From contig CM034546.1 in NCBI GenBank assembly GCA_020055645.1, positions 120,702,375 to 120,766,374 on the forward strand: DNA of 64,000 bases. The letters run 5' to 3'. Shown here one piece after another: positions 15,301 through 23,499 of this stretch (positions are counted from its first letter, which is position 1; each line of letters opens with the position of its first letter). Origin of the DNA: Tomocerus qinae (lineage: Eukaryota > Arthropoda > Collembola > Entomobryomorpha > Tomoceridae). Position numbers and translations under genes: made by a program. Below the pieces are notes generated by a model. It was not told the DNA's origin. It saw nothing but the letters and a program-made list of their open reading frames with translations, and did no database searches.

Positions 15301-15830
15301 TTCAGGAGTATAATCGACCCCCTTCCAATAGCAATGATTCTTCCAATTCAGACGAATCTCTACAAATTCCCACTACTGTCGGCAATATTATTACCCCTAA
15401 TCCCTTCCATTGTAATACCAACACTCAATTGCAGATACCATCTCCACACGAGGTACGTTTTCCACTGTGAGTCAGTTGAAACTCCGTTTGTTAGAATTAC
15501 AAATGAAATCACAATTCAATTAATCAATTATAATTAGGTTGTATTATCCTTTGTATTGTTTGTTCATCATATGAATTGGTGTATTTACAGAGGGTTACAA
15601 TTACAAGTGTCCGGAAAAAATCGTTAACAACCTTCCAACCACCAGAGAGTCCTGCAGGCTCTGAAGGAAGTAATTCCGCCACTAGTGGAGGAGGGATTTC
15701 ACACAGTGTAAATAGTCTTACTAATAATCACAGTTCAGACAAAGTAAGTAATGGAGAAAGCTTTGAAGGGATGAATATCACAAGCGAACATGATGGTCAA
15801 GTAACAGTGAAAATTGAAGCCAGTGATTAG
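3321..15830 (+). CDS. NAB family transcriptional co-regulator (NGFI-A/EGR-binding protein), six exons
   Basis: Coding exons are 3321-3768, 5031-5177, 13704-13964, 14037-15220, 15306-15452 and 15591-15830. They total 2427 nt, or 808 residues plus TAG. All junctions are GT-AG and phases match (1,1,1,0,0). NAB proteins bind EGR-type zinc-finger factors in the nucleus and repress, or sometimes enhance, their targets. NCD1 (residues about 214-286, multimerisation and EGR binding) contains the near-invariant [23 protein letters not shown]2 (about 514-626, repression) contains [16 protein letters not shown] and [17 protein letters not shown]. Between them lies a Ser/Pro/Asn-rich linker. ATG 3321 is the first in-frame ATG after a stop at 3243 and sits just after an acceptor at 3314. 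An upstream coding exon in phase 0 remains possible. The N-terminal extension of about 210 residues before NCD1 is unusually long. Family assignment is very secure; the exact N-terminus is less so. Confidence 0.93.
3769..5030 (+). other. NAB intron 1
   Basis: A 1262-nt intron from a strong donor (GTAAGT at 3769) to an acceptor (TTACAG ending at 5030), phase 1. It holds no convincing internal gene. A 107-codon minus-strand open frame at 3937-4260 encodes two hydrophobic stretches but has no recognisable family, and I treat it as chance. Confidence 0.75.
5178..13703 (+). other. NAB intron 2 (8.5 kb)
   Basis: This phase-1 intron separates the Asn-rich N-terminal exons from the NCD1 exon. Donor GTAAGC is at 5178 and acceptor TTTGCAG ends at 13703. 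The flanking exons join in frame without any internal exon. No coding exon was recognised inside. Two small structures stand out: a 20-bp duplication of an acceptor-like motif at 6627-6665, and a perfect 12-bp palindrome around a cAMP-response-element consensus at 12556-12567. Its size makes it a plausible site for enhancers, which is inference. Confidence 0.7.
12556..12567. promoter_or_regulatory. CRE-consensus palindrome ATTGACGTCAAT
   Basis: A perfect 12-bp palindrome contains TGACGTCA, the consensus site of CREB/ATF bZIP dimers. It lies inside NAB intron 2. The match is seen directly; binding and function are not shown. Confidence 0.35.
13704..13964 (+). CDS. NAB exon 3, NCD1 domain
   Basis: 261 nt, phase 1 at both ends. 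It encodes residues 199-286 and essentially the whole NCD1 domain: [18 protein letters not shown], then the invariant acidic block, then [18 protein letters not shown]. Vertebrate NAB1/NAB2 have nearly the same residues in this segment, and this is the strongest identification in the gene. An antisense open frame across the same bases (13569-13973) is a shadow. Confidence 0.95.
14037..15220 (+). CDS. NAB exon 4, linker and NCD2 domain
   Basis: 1184 nt, residues 286-680. It starts in phase 1 after the acceptor CTACAG and ends in phase 0 at a GTATGT donor. A second possible donor four bases later (GTAAGA at 15225) would put a stop in the next exon, so 15220 is preferred. The first two thirds is low-complexity (Ser, Asn, Pro, Gln) with a run of serines. 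The last third holds NCD2 from [15 protein letters not shown] to about residue 626. An [16 protein letters not shown] stretch before NCD2 offers proline-directed phosphorylation sites, which is inference. Confidence 0.92.
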
Positions 15831-16080
15831 TTATACAATTTACACTAGAAAACTTATTATGTATCATATTAGATCGTTTTTGTAGAATTAAATACTATCT
15901 ATTGTTAATATAGTGAGTAAACCAAAATGTGCAAACTGTAAGTAAAAGAAAACTAGCCAGGTACTTATTTTGATGTACTTTTCACCTTAATGCCTGAATC
16001 TTAAGATTATTTGTTAATAATGTATCTGTTAACTATGGAATAATGAATTGGGAATCTACAAATACCCAGTAAATGTGTCA

Positions 16081-16086
16081 AATAAA
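16081..16086 (+). terminator. Candidate NAB polyadenylation signal
   Basis: AATAAA lies 251 nt after the NAB stop codon at 15830. No earlier AATAAA was noticed in the 3' untranslated region. Cleavage would be expected shortly after, within about 150 nt of the convergent hydroxylase stop codon. Confidence 0.6.
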
Positions 16087-16124
16087 AATTAAACTACTTT
16101 TTCATGTAATGAAAGTTTCAACAT

Positions 16125-16130
16125 TTTAAT
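16125..16130 (-). terminator. Candidate hydroxylase polyadenylation signal (ATTAAA)
   Basis: ATTAAA is read on the minus strand 107 nt after the hydroxylase stop codon at 16237. It is the common variant signal. With the NAB signal at 16081-16086, the two convergent transcripts would end within a few tens of bases of each other or overlap. Confidence 0.4.
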
Positions 16131-16236
16131 TCACACTTTCTTTTTCTTACGTTGACAATTTTCATATTAAATACCATTCGCGTACAATTACATTACATTA
16201 ATCTGGATAGATTGTTTAAACTCTTCAATTGCTCTG

Positions 16237-19200
16237 TTAATTTGAAAGCTTAAGATTCATGCTGTCAAATTGAAACACAAGGGGACACTTTCGCAAGAAC
16301 ATTTGATCACTCGATCTTATCCATTTGTTTGCAACTGGAAAGAGAATTAAGAAATAATGATGATTATAATTTATACAAATTGATATTAAGCGTTTATCTC
16401 TATGTTATAATCGTAGACTTGATTAAAGTAAATTTTGTTACCTATGTTATGTAATATATGTATCTATGTCTGGAAGAGAGAGCCGAAACGCAATTATAAT
16501 ATTATGCACTATTTCCAGCAATCTCGACTAAACTATAGGTAGTATCAGTATTCTTTTAAATGAAGACCATTTGAAGATCGAAATGTAACAAATCTGGCAC
16601 CATAAATACGAATTAGGCTTAGTTGGGCTATTTGTCCAAGTTCGTCTAAAATGGTCTAAGTTTATCTAAGTTGGTCTAGGTTCGTCTAAATTAGTCAAAA
16701 TTGATCTAAGTTCGTCTAAATTGGCCTTGGTTCGTCTAAATTAGTCTAAGTTCGTCTAAATTCGTCTAAGCTAGTCTAACGTGCGCTACATGGGTTTAAA
16801 ATATATAAATAGGCATATTGTGTATTTGGTGCAATTGTATCATGTACGTTCATGAATTATTGCATATCATAATATAAATGAACAAAAGTATAAAACTACT
16901 GTTTAGACCAATAATTACGACATTTTCTACTAAAATTCATTTTGGTGTGAGACAAAGTAGGACTTATAGTAAAATGTACTATAAATGTGTTTAGCCTTAC
17001 AAGAATGTGATAAATAGGCTTTAATGATAATAACTTACTCCATTTTTGTCCATACAATACTGGACAGCCACCATGCAACATTTTATTATTGATACTTCCA
17101 TCAGAATGTACATTGTACCAAAATACGGCAGAACCTTTAACCGGTTTAACAGCAATTTTCAATTTAGGGAAAACAGTATAGCCTCCTGCTTCTACATTTG
17201 ACAGCTGGCATAACATAAAATACATTTCAAAATGTAAAAAAATGCACATGAAGAAAGAAATTGTGTATTTATCAATAGCTGTGTTTACGTAAAACATAAA
17301 TGTTGATATTCGATCTCCCCGATTAATTTCTGCTTGGTTAATATAAGGCATAACCTTTGAATAGACAAAATTGAAAATTAAAACGTTTTATATTTATATG
17401 GGTATAGAAGCTATGAAATGTAACATGAAATTGTACTCAACCTCTGGGTCAAAAATTGCATCCAGATGAGCAACGTAGTGGCTTCCTGGTGGGTAATTAG
17501 CGATTTGAAGATTTTCGGTTGTCTCATACTTTCTTAAGTCAAAATTGACAATTCTACCAACCCTTTTGTATAGATATTGAAACTTTGTTACATTCCAATC
17601 CTGGATCCACGAATTGGATGAAGTTCGATAGGGACTTGTTTCTCCATTTGAGTTTCCATTCAAAGCTATAGTTCTAGATCTTCTCATCTCATATTTTACT
17701 TCATATTTCAAATCTCTCATTTCTACCTCGCTTAGTACATCATAAATTTGCACTACCAATGGATCCTCATGATGGACTTCTACTTTTAATGGAGAAATTA
17801 TCCAGCAAGGATGCGTTTTTGTTTCCAAGTAGCACTGTAACTTGTTCGTCTTACTTTCATTCTTCTATAAAACATCAAAGAGTTGTTCAAACAATTAGAA
17901 ACAAAAACAAAACCATACAAAATCCCAAAATCTAGATTTTACCGGAAATTTTTCTTCTCTGCACAATTTCTGAAATTTTGATATCAATGCAATCGGAATT
18001 TCTTCAGCTTCCATCTTAGGATCAAGCATTACAGACATTCTGTTACGGAAGTTGGATGAATTCCTCTCATCCAAATATCCGTGAAAAATGAATGGAAGGG
18101 AATCTTGCATATAATCTTTTTCTTCCAACCCAGTACGTAATTTATGATCGTGCTGTCGATTTTCAAACATGTAAAAGAATCCAGAAATATACCAAAATTT
18201 ATATGATGTATTAAAGCTAAATAATTCCGGTGATCAAGATCTCAGCCTAATGTATACATAATTTATACTTTAAGTACTAAATTTAAATTTATACTTTACT
18301 TCTTTTATCATTTGCGTCAATTTGTTTTCAATATCTTCAATTTCCAAAGCTGAGAATGGAAAATCTATATCTAATTCCATTTCCAGTGCTTTGTTCAAAA
18401 AATCTATAGCCTGAGAATACCAAGAATTGTTATAAGCATGCAAACCAATCTCATAACATTGTCGTGCTGTTAGACCACTGTTTGTATTCAAATGGCCAAT
18501 TTTTCCAATTGCGATCTGTAGAGAAAATAAAAGGATTTTGACAGAATAATAATTTTTGACAAATATTACCAAGTCTAAAAAATCATAAATTCTGTAGTAT
18601 ATACATCATCTATATGCAAATTGTATATTTGTTTCAATCTTATAATAGCTTGAATCGCAGTTTCAAAATCTTCATACACCGGGTATGGAATTTCATTAGT
18701 TAACTCTGTTAACTGTTTCTCTGTAAACATCCAAACTTATATAGTTACAAACTTGCTTACTAAAATGCACTTTTGCAGTATAAAACACTAGAAAATGTAA
18801 TTTATGGTTAATTGTGCTATGAAATTGTACTTAGGTCATCTTTCGGTGAAATTGTATTTAATTCTTCATGAATTTCCGGGAGATAAAGTACAATTCTTCG
18901 GATGCAGCGGAAAGTCATTAAAGCATGATTTACTACTTCCTCTGCTAAAATGTCTCCGTCCATTAAAGATACCCTTTCAAAAGTAATCAGACTTCTTTCA
19001 GCCCCAATTCCTTGTAGTAGACTTGAAGTAAAATCTGAAATGTAACTGGGGTTGATAGAAATAGATTTAGTGTTCGTTTTCATAATATTTAATGAATTAG
19101 TATGAATTTCATTATCACCTTGTAACTGTTTCCAATTTCCTTCTGCTTTTTCCCGCAAAAGTGGTCAGTACTTTAATAATTTTATACTCATGCTTTATCA

Positions 19201-19342
19201 AAACTTTCATATCCTCCGTAGAGGATGCGTAATCTATTTTGTTGTCATCAAACGGATTGAAAGCACAAGTCAAAATAGTTACAAATGTAATGATGCAGCA
19301 TTGTGCCAAGATAACATTAAGGGAACACCTCAGATCACCCAT
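16237..19342 (-). CDS. Prolyl 4-hydroxylase alpha subunit (collagen type), with apparent frameshift in exon 1
   Basis: Exons in transcript order are 19342-18831, 18720-18605, 18515-18300, 18152-17943, 17864-17442, 17354-17289, 17204-17039 and 16334-16237. All introns are GT-AG with matching phases. The enzyme hydroxylates proline in procollagen in the ER lumen using Fe(II), 2-oxoglutarate and ascorbate, in a complex with protein disulfide isomerase. Visible parts are a signal peptide (about residues 1-26), the N-terminal dimerisation region, the peptide-binding region around LTARQCYEIGLHAYN, and the catalytic domain. The Fe-binding HxD is H484/D486, the distal His is H558, and the 2-oxoglutarate Lys is K568; the His-Lys spacing of 10 equals that of human P4HA1. 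NVEAGGYTVFP and GSAVFWYNV are family hallmarks. Exon 1 needs a one-base shift near 19147-19160. Allowing for it gives 601 residues, longer than the usual 530-550 because of a long N-terminal linker. Convergent with NAB. Confidence 0.9.
16631..16780. repeat. 15 tandem 10-bp units, consensus TTNGTCTAAR
   Basis: Fifteen consecutive decamers run without any insertion or deletion, each a variant of TTCGTCTAAA or TTNGTCTAAG. The array lies inside the last intron (17038-16335) of the hydroxylase gene. GTCT is kept in nearly every unit. Period and boundaries are read directly. Confidence 0.85.
18831..19342 (-). CDS. Hydroxylase exon 1: signal peptide and N-terminal domain in two frames
   Basis: The first frame, from ATG 19342, encodes a hydrophobic leader and then YASSTEDMKVLIKHEYKIIKV, which resembles the start of the P4HA N-terminal domain. 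It then runs into a stop near 19115. The plus-one frame opens right after a TGA and reads REKAEGNWKQLQ and, further on, NHALMTFRCIRRIVLYL, matching the HPxNAFxLxKRL region. The second frame joins exon 2 in correct phase. A 29-nt intron would be too short and out of phase, so a one-base indel in the T4 or A5 run (19147-19160 plus strand) is the simplest reading. I cannot tell whether this is a sequencing or assembly error or a real mutation. Confidence 0.75.
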
Positions 19343-19730
19343 TAGAAAAACAATTAAGAAAATACACTCTCAAACGTTTTAGGGAATAGAAAAATGTGTA
19401 CGTGTTTTGTATAGTAAGTAATTTGTAAAATGATCATCGAACTCCCTAATGCATTTTTCATCCGGCATTAATTGCATAGTAAATTACATTAATAAGTCTT
19501 GCTAACAAGGCGATGTTGGACTGCAAAAGCTTTTTAGATAATTCACAGCTTGCATATAACCAGATGTACAAATGTTTGCTATTACTGAATTAACAAAAGG
19601 ATCCATGCTAGTGCATACCATCAAGTGCTGTGGCATTGAAGTTTTAAGTTTGCTTGAACTATCCAAGTGTGTGATTTTCCCAAATATCAAAAACATGTTA
19701 CATTTCCGTGTGGAAACTTGCAATATACGA
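19343..19730. other. Hydroxylase 5' flank
   Basis: A non-coding stretch upstream of the hydroxylase ATG. No obvious TATA box or initiator could be singled out. The hydroxylase promoter is probably here or in the adjacent duplicated block. Confidence 0.4.
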
Positions 19731-20475
19731 AATAGGTAAAAACCCATACAATATGTACTAGGATATGTATATAGTGATTTGACTCGGACCGAATACTCTA
19801 AATATTTCATGTGCGGATTTTTGGACTGCGAATACTCTAAATATTTCATTACTGTTAGAGAGAATTGGATGCATACCTACAAATAAAGTTACGGTTTTAT
19901 TTATTACTTTTAAAATCACAAAAATGGCATCAAGCTAAATATTTTATAATCAAATTTTTAAATGGCTTGTAATTTTTAAAATTATTTGAGTTGACCAAAT
20001 GAATTTTTTTTTGCAATAAAGTCAAGGCTATCAATCATGGAGTGAGCTATTCTGTCAGCTCTGCATTGGGACTATCATACAAAATAGGTAAACACCCATA
20101 ATTATGTACTAGGATATGTATCGTGATTTGACTCGGACCGAATACTCTAAATATTTCATGTGAGGATTTTTGGACTGCGAATACTCTAAATATTTCATGC
20201 GAGGATTTTTGGACTGCGAATACTCTAAATATATTTCATTACTATTAGAGAGAATTGGATGCATACCTACAAATAAAGTTACGGTTTTATTTATTACTTT
20301 TAAAATCACAAAAATGGCATCAAGGTAAATATTTTATAATCTAATTTTTAAATTTTGGCTTGTAATTATTAAAATTATTTGATTTGACCAATACTTCAAT
20401 GAATGCTTTTTTGCAATAAAGTCAAGGCTTTAATCATGGAGTGAGCTATTCTGTCAGCTCTGCATTGGGACTACC
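19731..20475. repeat. Direct tandem duplication (two units of about 345 and 393 bp)
   Basis: Unit 1 covers about 19731-20075 and unit 2 about 20083-20475. They share long near-identical blocks, from an AATAGGTAAA start through TGGATGCATACCTACAAATA and AAAATCACAAAAATGGCATC to CTGTCAGCTCTGCATTGGGA. Each unit contains nested 39-bp repeats: two copies in unit 1 (19790-19850) and three in unit 2 (20139 to about 20240), the last of each partial. The open frames here that repeat a KYLEYSQSKNP motif are products of the 39-bp unit (13 codons) and not genes. Confidence 0.85.
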
Positions 20476-22208
20476 ATTTGGGTATGTACTTTAATTTTCT
20501 ATGAATGTAAGCCAGATTAGATCCAATCTCTAGTTATACCAATACATGAGAAATTTAACTTATTTAAAAAGCAGAGCACAAAAGCAGCACACGGATGGGG
20601 GCTGTATTAATTGATAATGTTTACCAACCACTTTGAAAATTTGGCTTCAACATACATGCAACCAAATAGTAAACAATTCCCTTTTGTGTTGTCATTGTAC
20701 ATACAACTAGATATGCTGGCTACATCTCTAACAACCGTCAAAAGTATTCCTGCAAAGATAATGCAAAAAAAGTTAAATACACCTTATGGTAACTGTGCAT
20801 TATACCTAGGCATTATACTTACATTTTCCAAGCTAATTACAGCATGCGGCTGCAGTCTATTAAAACTTGTTCCCAATACGTTTAGTTAAGGGATGTGTGT
20901 AATATGAGAAATTCGAACAATGGAAATATTTAAAGTAGATTTTACCAACATCCTCATTCACCTATGGAGAACTTACCTACTCTGTGGTAATAAGTATTTG
21001 CGCATTAATAGCAATTTATGTAGTAATTTACTCTCCAAAAATATATATTCACGTACAGTAGTATATATTTCCTATGTGTGTGATTCAACACAACATCGTA
21101 ATTTCCTTTCGTATAAAACGTCATCGGTAATCACAAATCACACTACGCAATCATAAGAATCACAAATCACTAATTAATCCCTTCATTGAGTTAAATACGT
21201 AATAGGTGTAAAATCCCAGTTTAGACAGTATTTTTATTTCAACATAAAAATGTGGTGGTTCCTTCCTCTTAACGATAATAATTGCTATTTGATCCGGACT
21301 TGCGCCATTATAGTTGCACAATTAGTGACTTTGACAATTTCAATTAATTAGACTTGTGGTCGAATGAGGTTTAATAATTACTATTCTTAGATTCATACTA
21401 TATAGTATAATAGCGAAGGGTTAGGCAAGCATTAAGCAAAAACAAATAACATAGCTTATTAACTGACGTCTTAAATGCAAAAATGAGAGATGGGGAAATT
21501 AGAGTTTCAAAAGTGTTATCCAGCTTTAATTTTTAGCTTCATGTTGATAGAGTATCTCTATGTACATACCGTATATCACAGTAAAGATATCTAGGTTATT
21601 TTTTATATTCACATACAAATACTTAGTCATTTATCTACTAATTTAGCTATTCACAAATCAATGTAGCTAATTTACATTAGATGTACTACTATTTGACAAG
21701 CAGAACTACTTGTAATGGAACTAATAATCGTCAGGTAGGAACTGATTAAAAATCCAATTCTGACTGGTTACGTTTATCACGATTAAATTACAGACATAGG
21801 TATTTCATATAACAAAAGGTAACTAAAGCATTAATATTTTCCTGTATTTTTCATGTTGACAATAGCATCTTCGCAGAAATATCCGTAATCTATATCTTGT
21901 GGTATTATATCTGTTATTTAGTAATGACTGTCTAATTACATTGGTTGATATCGGTGGTAAAGAAAGTGACTAAAATACTTTGAAAGGAAAACATAAACTG
22001 TCTTTTCTGTTTTAGAGCCCTGTTTAAAAGAGCATCGAAATGTGGTTACAATTGAAAATGTAGCACGATTCAATAGTATCAAATAATCAATCGTCCTCTT
22101 GACCTTATATACTCCCATTTGAAAGTAAACGGAACATTACTAAAATAACGATTACGATGAATACGAAAATAACAGGAACAGAATCATAATAACAAAACAT
22201 AATAAAAA
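20476..22208. other. Intergenic, downstream of the GTPase gene
   Basis: No coding exon or RNA gene recognised. It presumably contains the 3' untranslated region of the GTPase gene at its right end. A TTTATT (AATAAA on the minus strand) occurs about 1 kb from the GTPase stop, but I could not assign a polyadenylation site with confidence. Confidence 0.5.
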
Positions 22209-23253
22209 TTAAGAAACCACACAAGAATTCCGGCGATGAAACTTCCACTTCATGGCTACTCTTACAGCCTCTTCAAATATGACATCTAGGTTATTGCGGT
22301 TTCTGACAGAACATTCGAAAAAGGCTGCAGCTCTTATCTGCATCTTGAGGTTTTCTCCTTCCTTATATTTGACAGGGTCAGGCACTTTGGGCTTTAGGTC
22401 TCTTTTCATACCTTTTCATATCATAAAACAAATTATTAGCACATAAACGAATAATCACTCAAATAGCTATATCAAAGGAATTATTACCAATTAAAACTAT
22501 TGGAGCTGAGACACAATACTTTCTTACTTCAGGTACCCACTTCTTAAAAACATTTTCAAATGACTCCCTATCATCGACGGCATAACAGATTAGAAACACG
22601 TCAGTCTGAAAAATTAAAATATCACCATCAGTATATAGCAGTACAACTTACCATAAAATATGCACAGACAAATATTACCATGAAAAAATATCTTTTAAAT
22701 ATTCAATGCACTACCTACACAGTAAATAGTGCATTACTAGTACTTAGTAGATCATGTAACGATGTAAATGCATAGAGAAATTATGAAAATAATCTACAGC
22801 ACGTGCCTACAATAATAATTTTACTTTCGAATAACTTACTTTAGGGTAAGCAAGAGCCCTGACTCTTTTTCTTTCATGAGCTCCAGCTAAATCCCAAATA
22901 GTCATGTCATATTCATGTCCATCCACATTAATCTGCTTTGAATGACTGTCAAATCTGGAAAAGTTAAAGAAAATTAATAAATGTGTTTTAATTACTTTAA
23001 AGAAAAGTTTATGCAATTAAAACGGGAGAATTTGATTAAATTTGAGATAAATTGCTTACAGAGTCGGTTCAATAATATCCGGGAATTTGCTGGCCATAAA
23101 CCAAGACAAGAAGAATGTCTTTCCGACATTTGCGTCTCCAACGACCACAACTTTTAAATACGGATCAAATTCTTTCATACTGAGACTGCTAGTCGAAAAA
23201 CGTTGCAGATGGAGAGATGAAGAAGACTGAGCTGGTTGCATCACTTCTTGCAT
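22209..23253 (-). CDS. Atypical Rho-family-like small GTPase, four exons, CAAX end
   Basis: Exons are 23253-23060, 22954-22840, 22605-22488 and 22411-22209; 630 nt, 209 residues, all phases consistent. Small GTPases of this kind switch between GTP and GDP forms at membranes to control actin, polarity or traffic. Seen: a 30-residue Ser-rich N-terminus; P-loop GDANVGKT (39-46); switch I EPTLFDS with Thr64; switch II WDLAGAHERKRVRALAYPK; the Rho-like TDVFLICYAVDDRESFENVF and KKWVPEVRKY; a G4 motif MKRD (144-147); a G5 motif ECSVR; and a basic tail ending CVVS, a prenylation motif. Relative to Rac/Rho, the Gly12 position is Ala41, the Gln61 position is Ala90, the G4 Thr/Asn is Met144, and the Rho insert helix is about 12 residues short. 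Slow or absent GTP hydrolysis, as in Rnd proteins, is inferred. Family certain; subfamily unknown. Confidence 0.88.
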
Positions 23254-23352
23254 TGTCTTGAATTTCCTTCAGCTCTCACAGAATGTATAGCAACTGTCTA
23301 GATAAATTTTTTTTGTGATGGAATAGATTTTGTTGTTGAGGTAAATTTAATG
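23254..23352 (-). other. GTPase 5' untranslated segment of first coding exon
   Basis: On the minus strand, a pyrimidine-rich tract ending TTCTTCTTCCAG (AG at 23354-23353) is a strong acceptor. The exon would start at 23352 and run into the ATG at 23253. No in-frame ATG upstream of it was noticed. Confidence 0.55.
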
Positions 23353-23426
23353 CTGGAAGAAGAAAATAATATGTTTAATAGATATATTGTGAAGTAAGTT
23401 TGGGTAATAAAAGTAATATTATATAC

Positions 23427-23490
23427 CTGAGCACGAATCAACAAGCTGGACGACCCTGGAGAGAGAAGTCAGTTCGAGTTGATTCTATTA
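23427..23490 (-). other. Probable GTPase 5' non-coding exon
   Basis: A donor GTATAT (23426-23421, minus) follows a CTCAG exon end at 23427. With the acceptor at 23353 it would define a 74-nt intron (23426-23353), similar to the 72-85 nt introns elsewhere in the window. The upstream boundary (transcription start) is a guess. Confidence 0.4.
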
Positions 23491-23499
23491 TAGTATGGT

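Noticed and set aside
18831-19342. A micro-intron to explain the hydroxylase frame change
   Set aside because: The only GT-AG pairs span about 29-32 nt, far below the 66-85 nt of the short introns here, and the phases do not fit.
19502-20309. Minus-strand frames repeating a KYLEYSQSKNP motif, looking like a repeat protein
   Set aside because: The peptide repeat comes from the 39-bp DNA repeat (13 codons) inside the tandem duplication. There is no gene structure around it.
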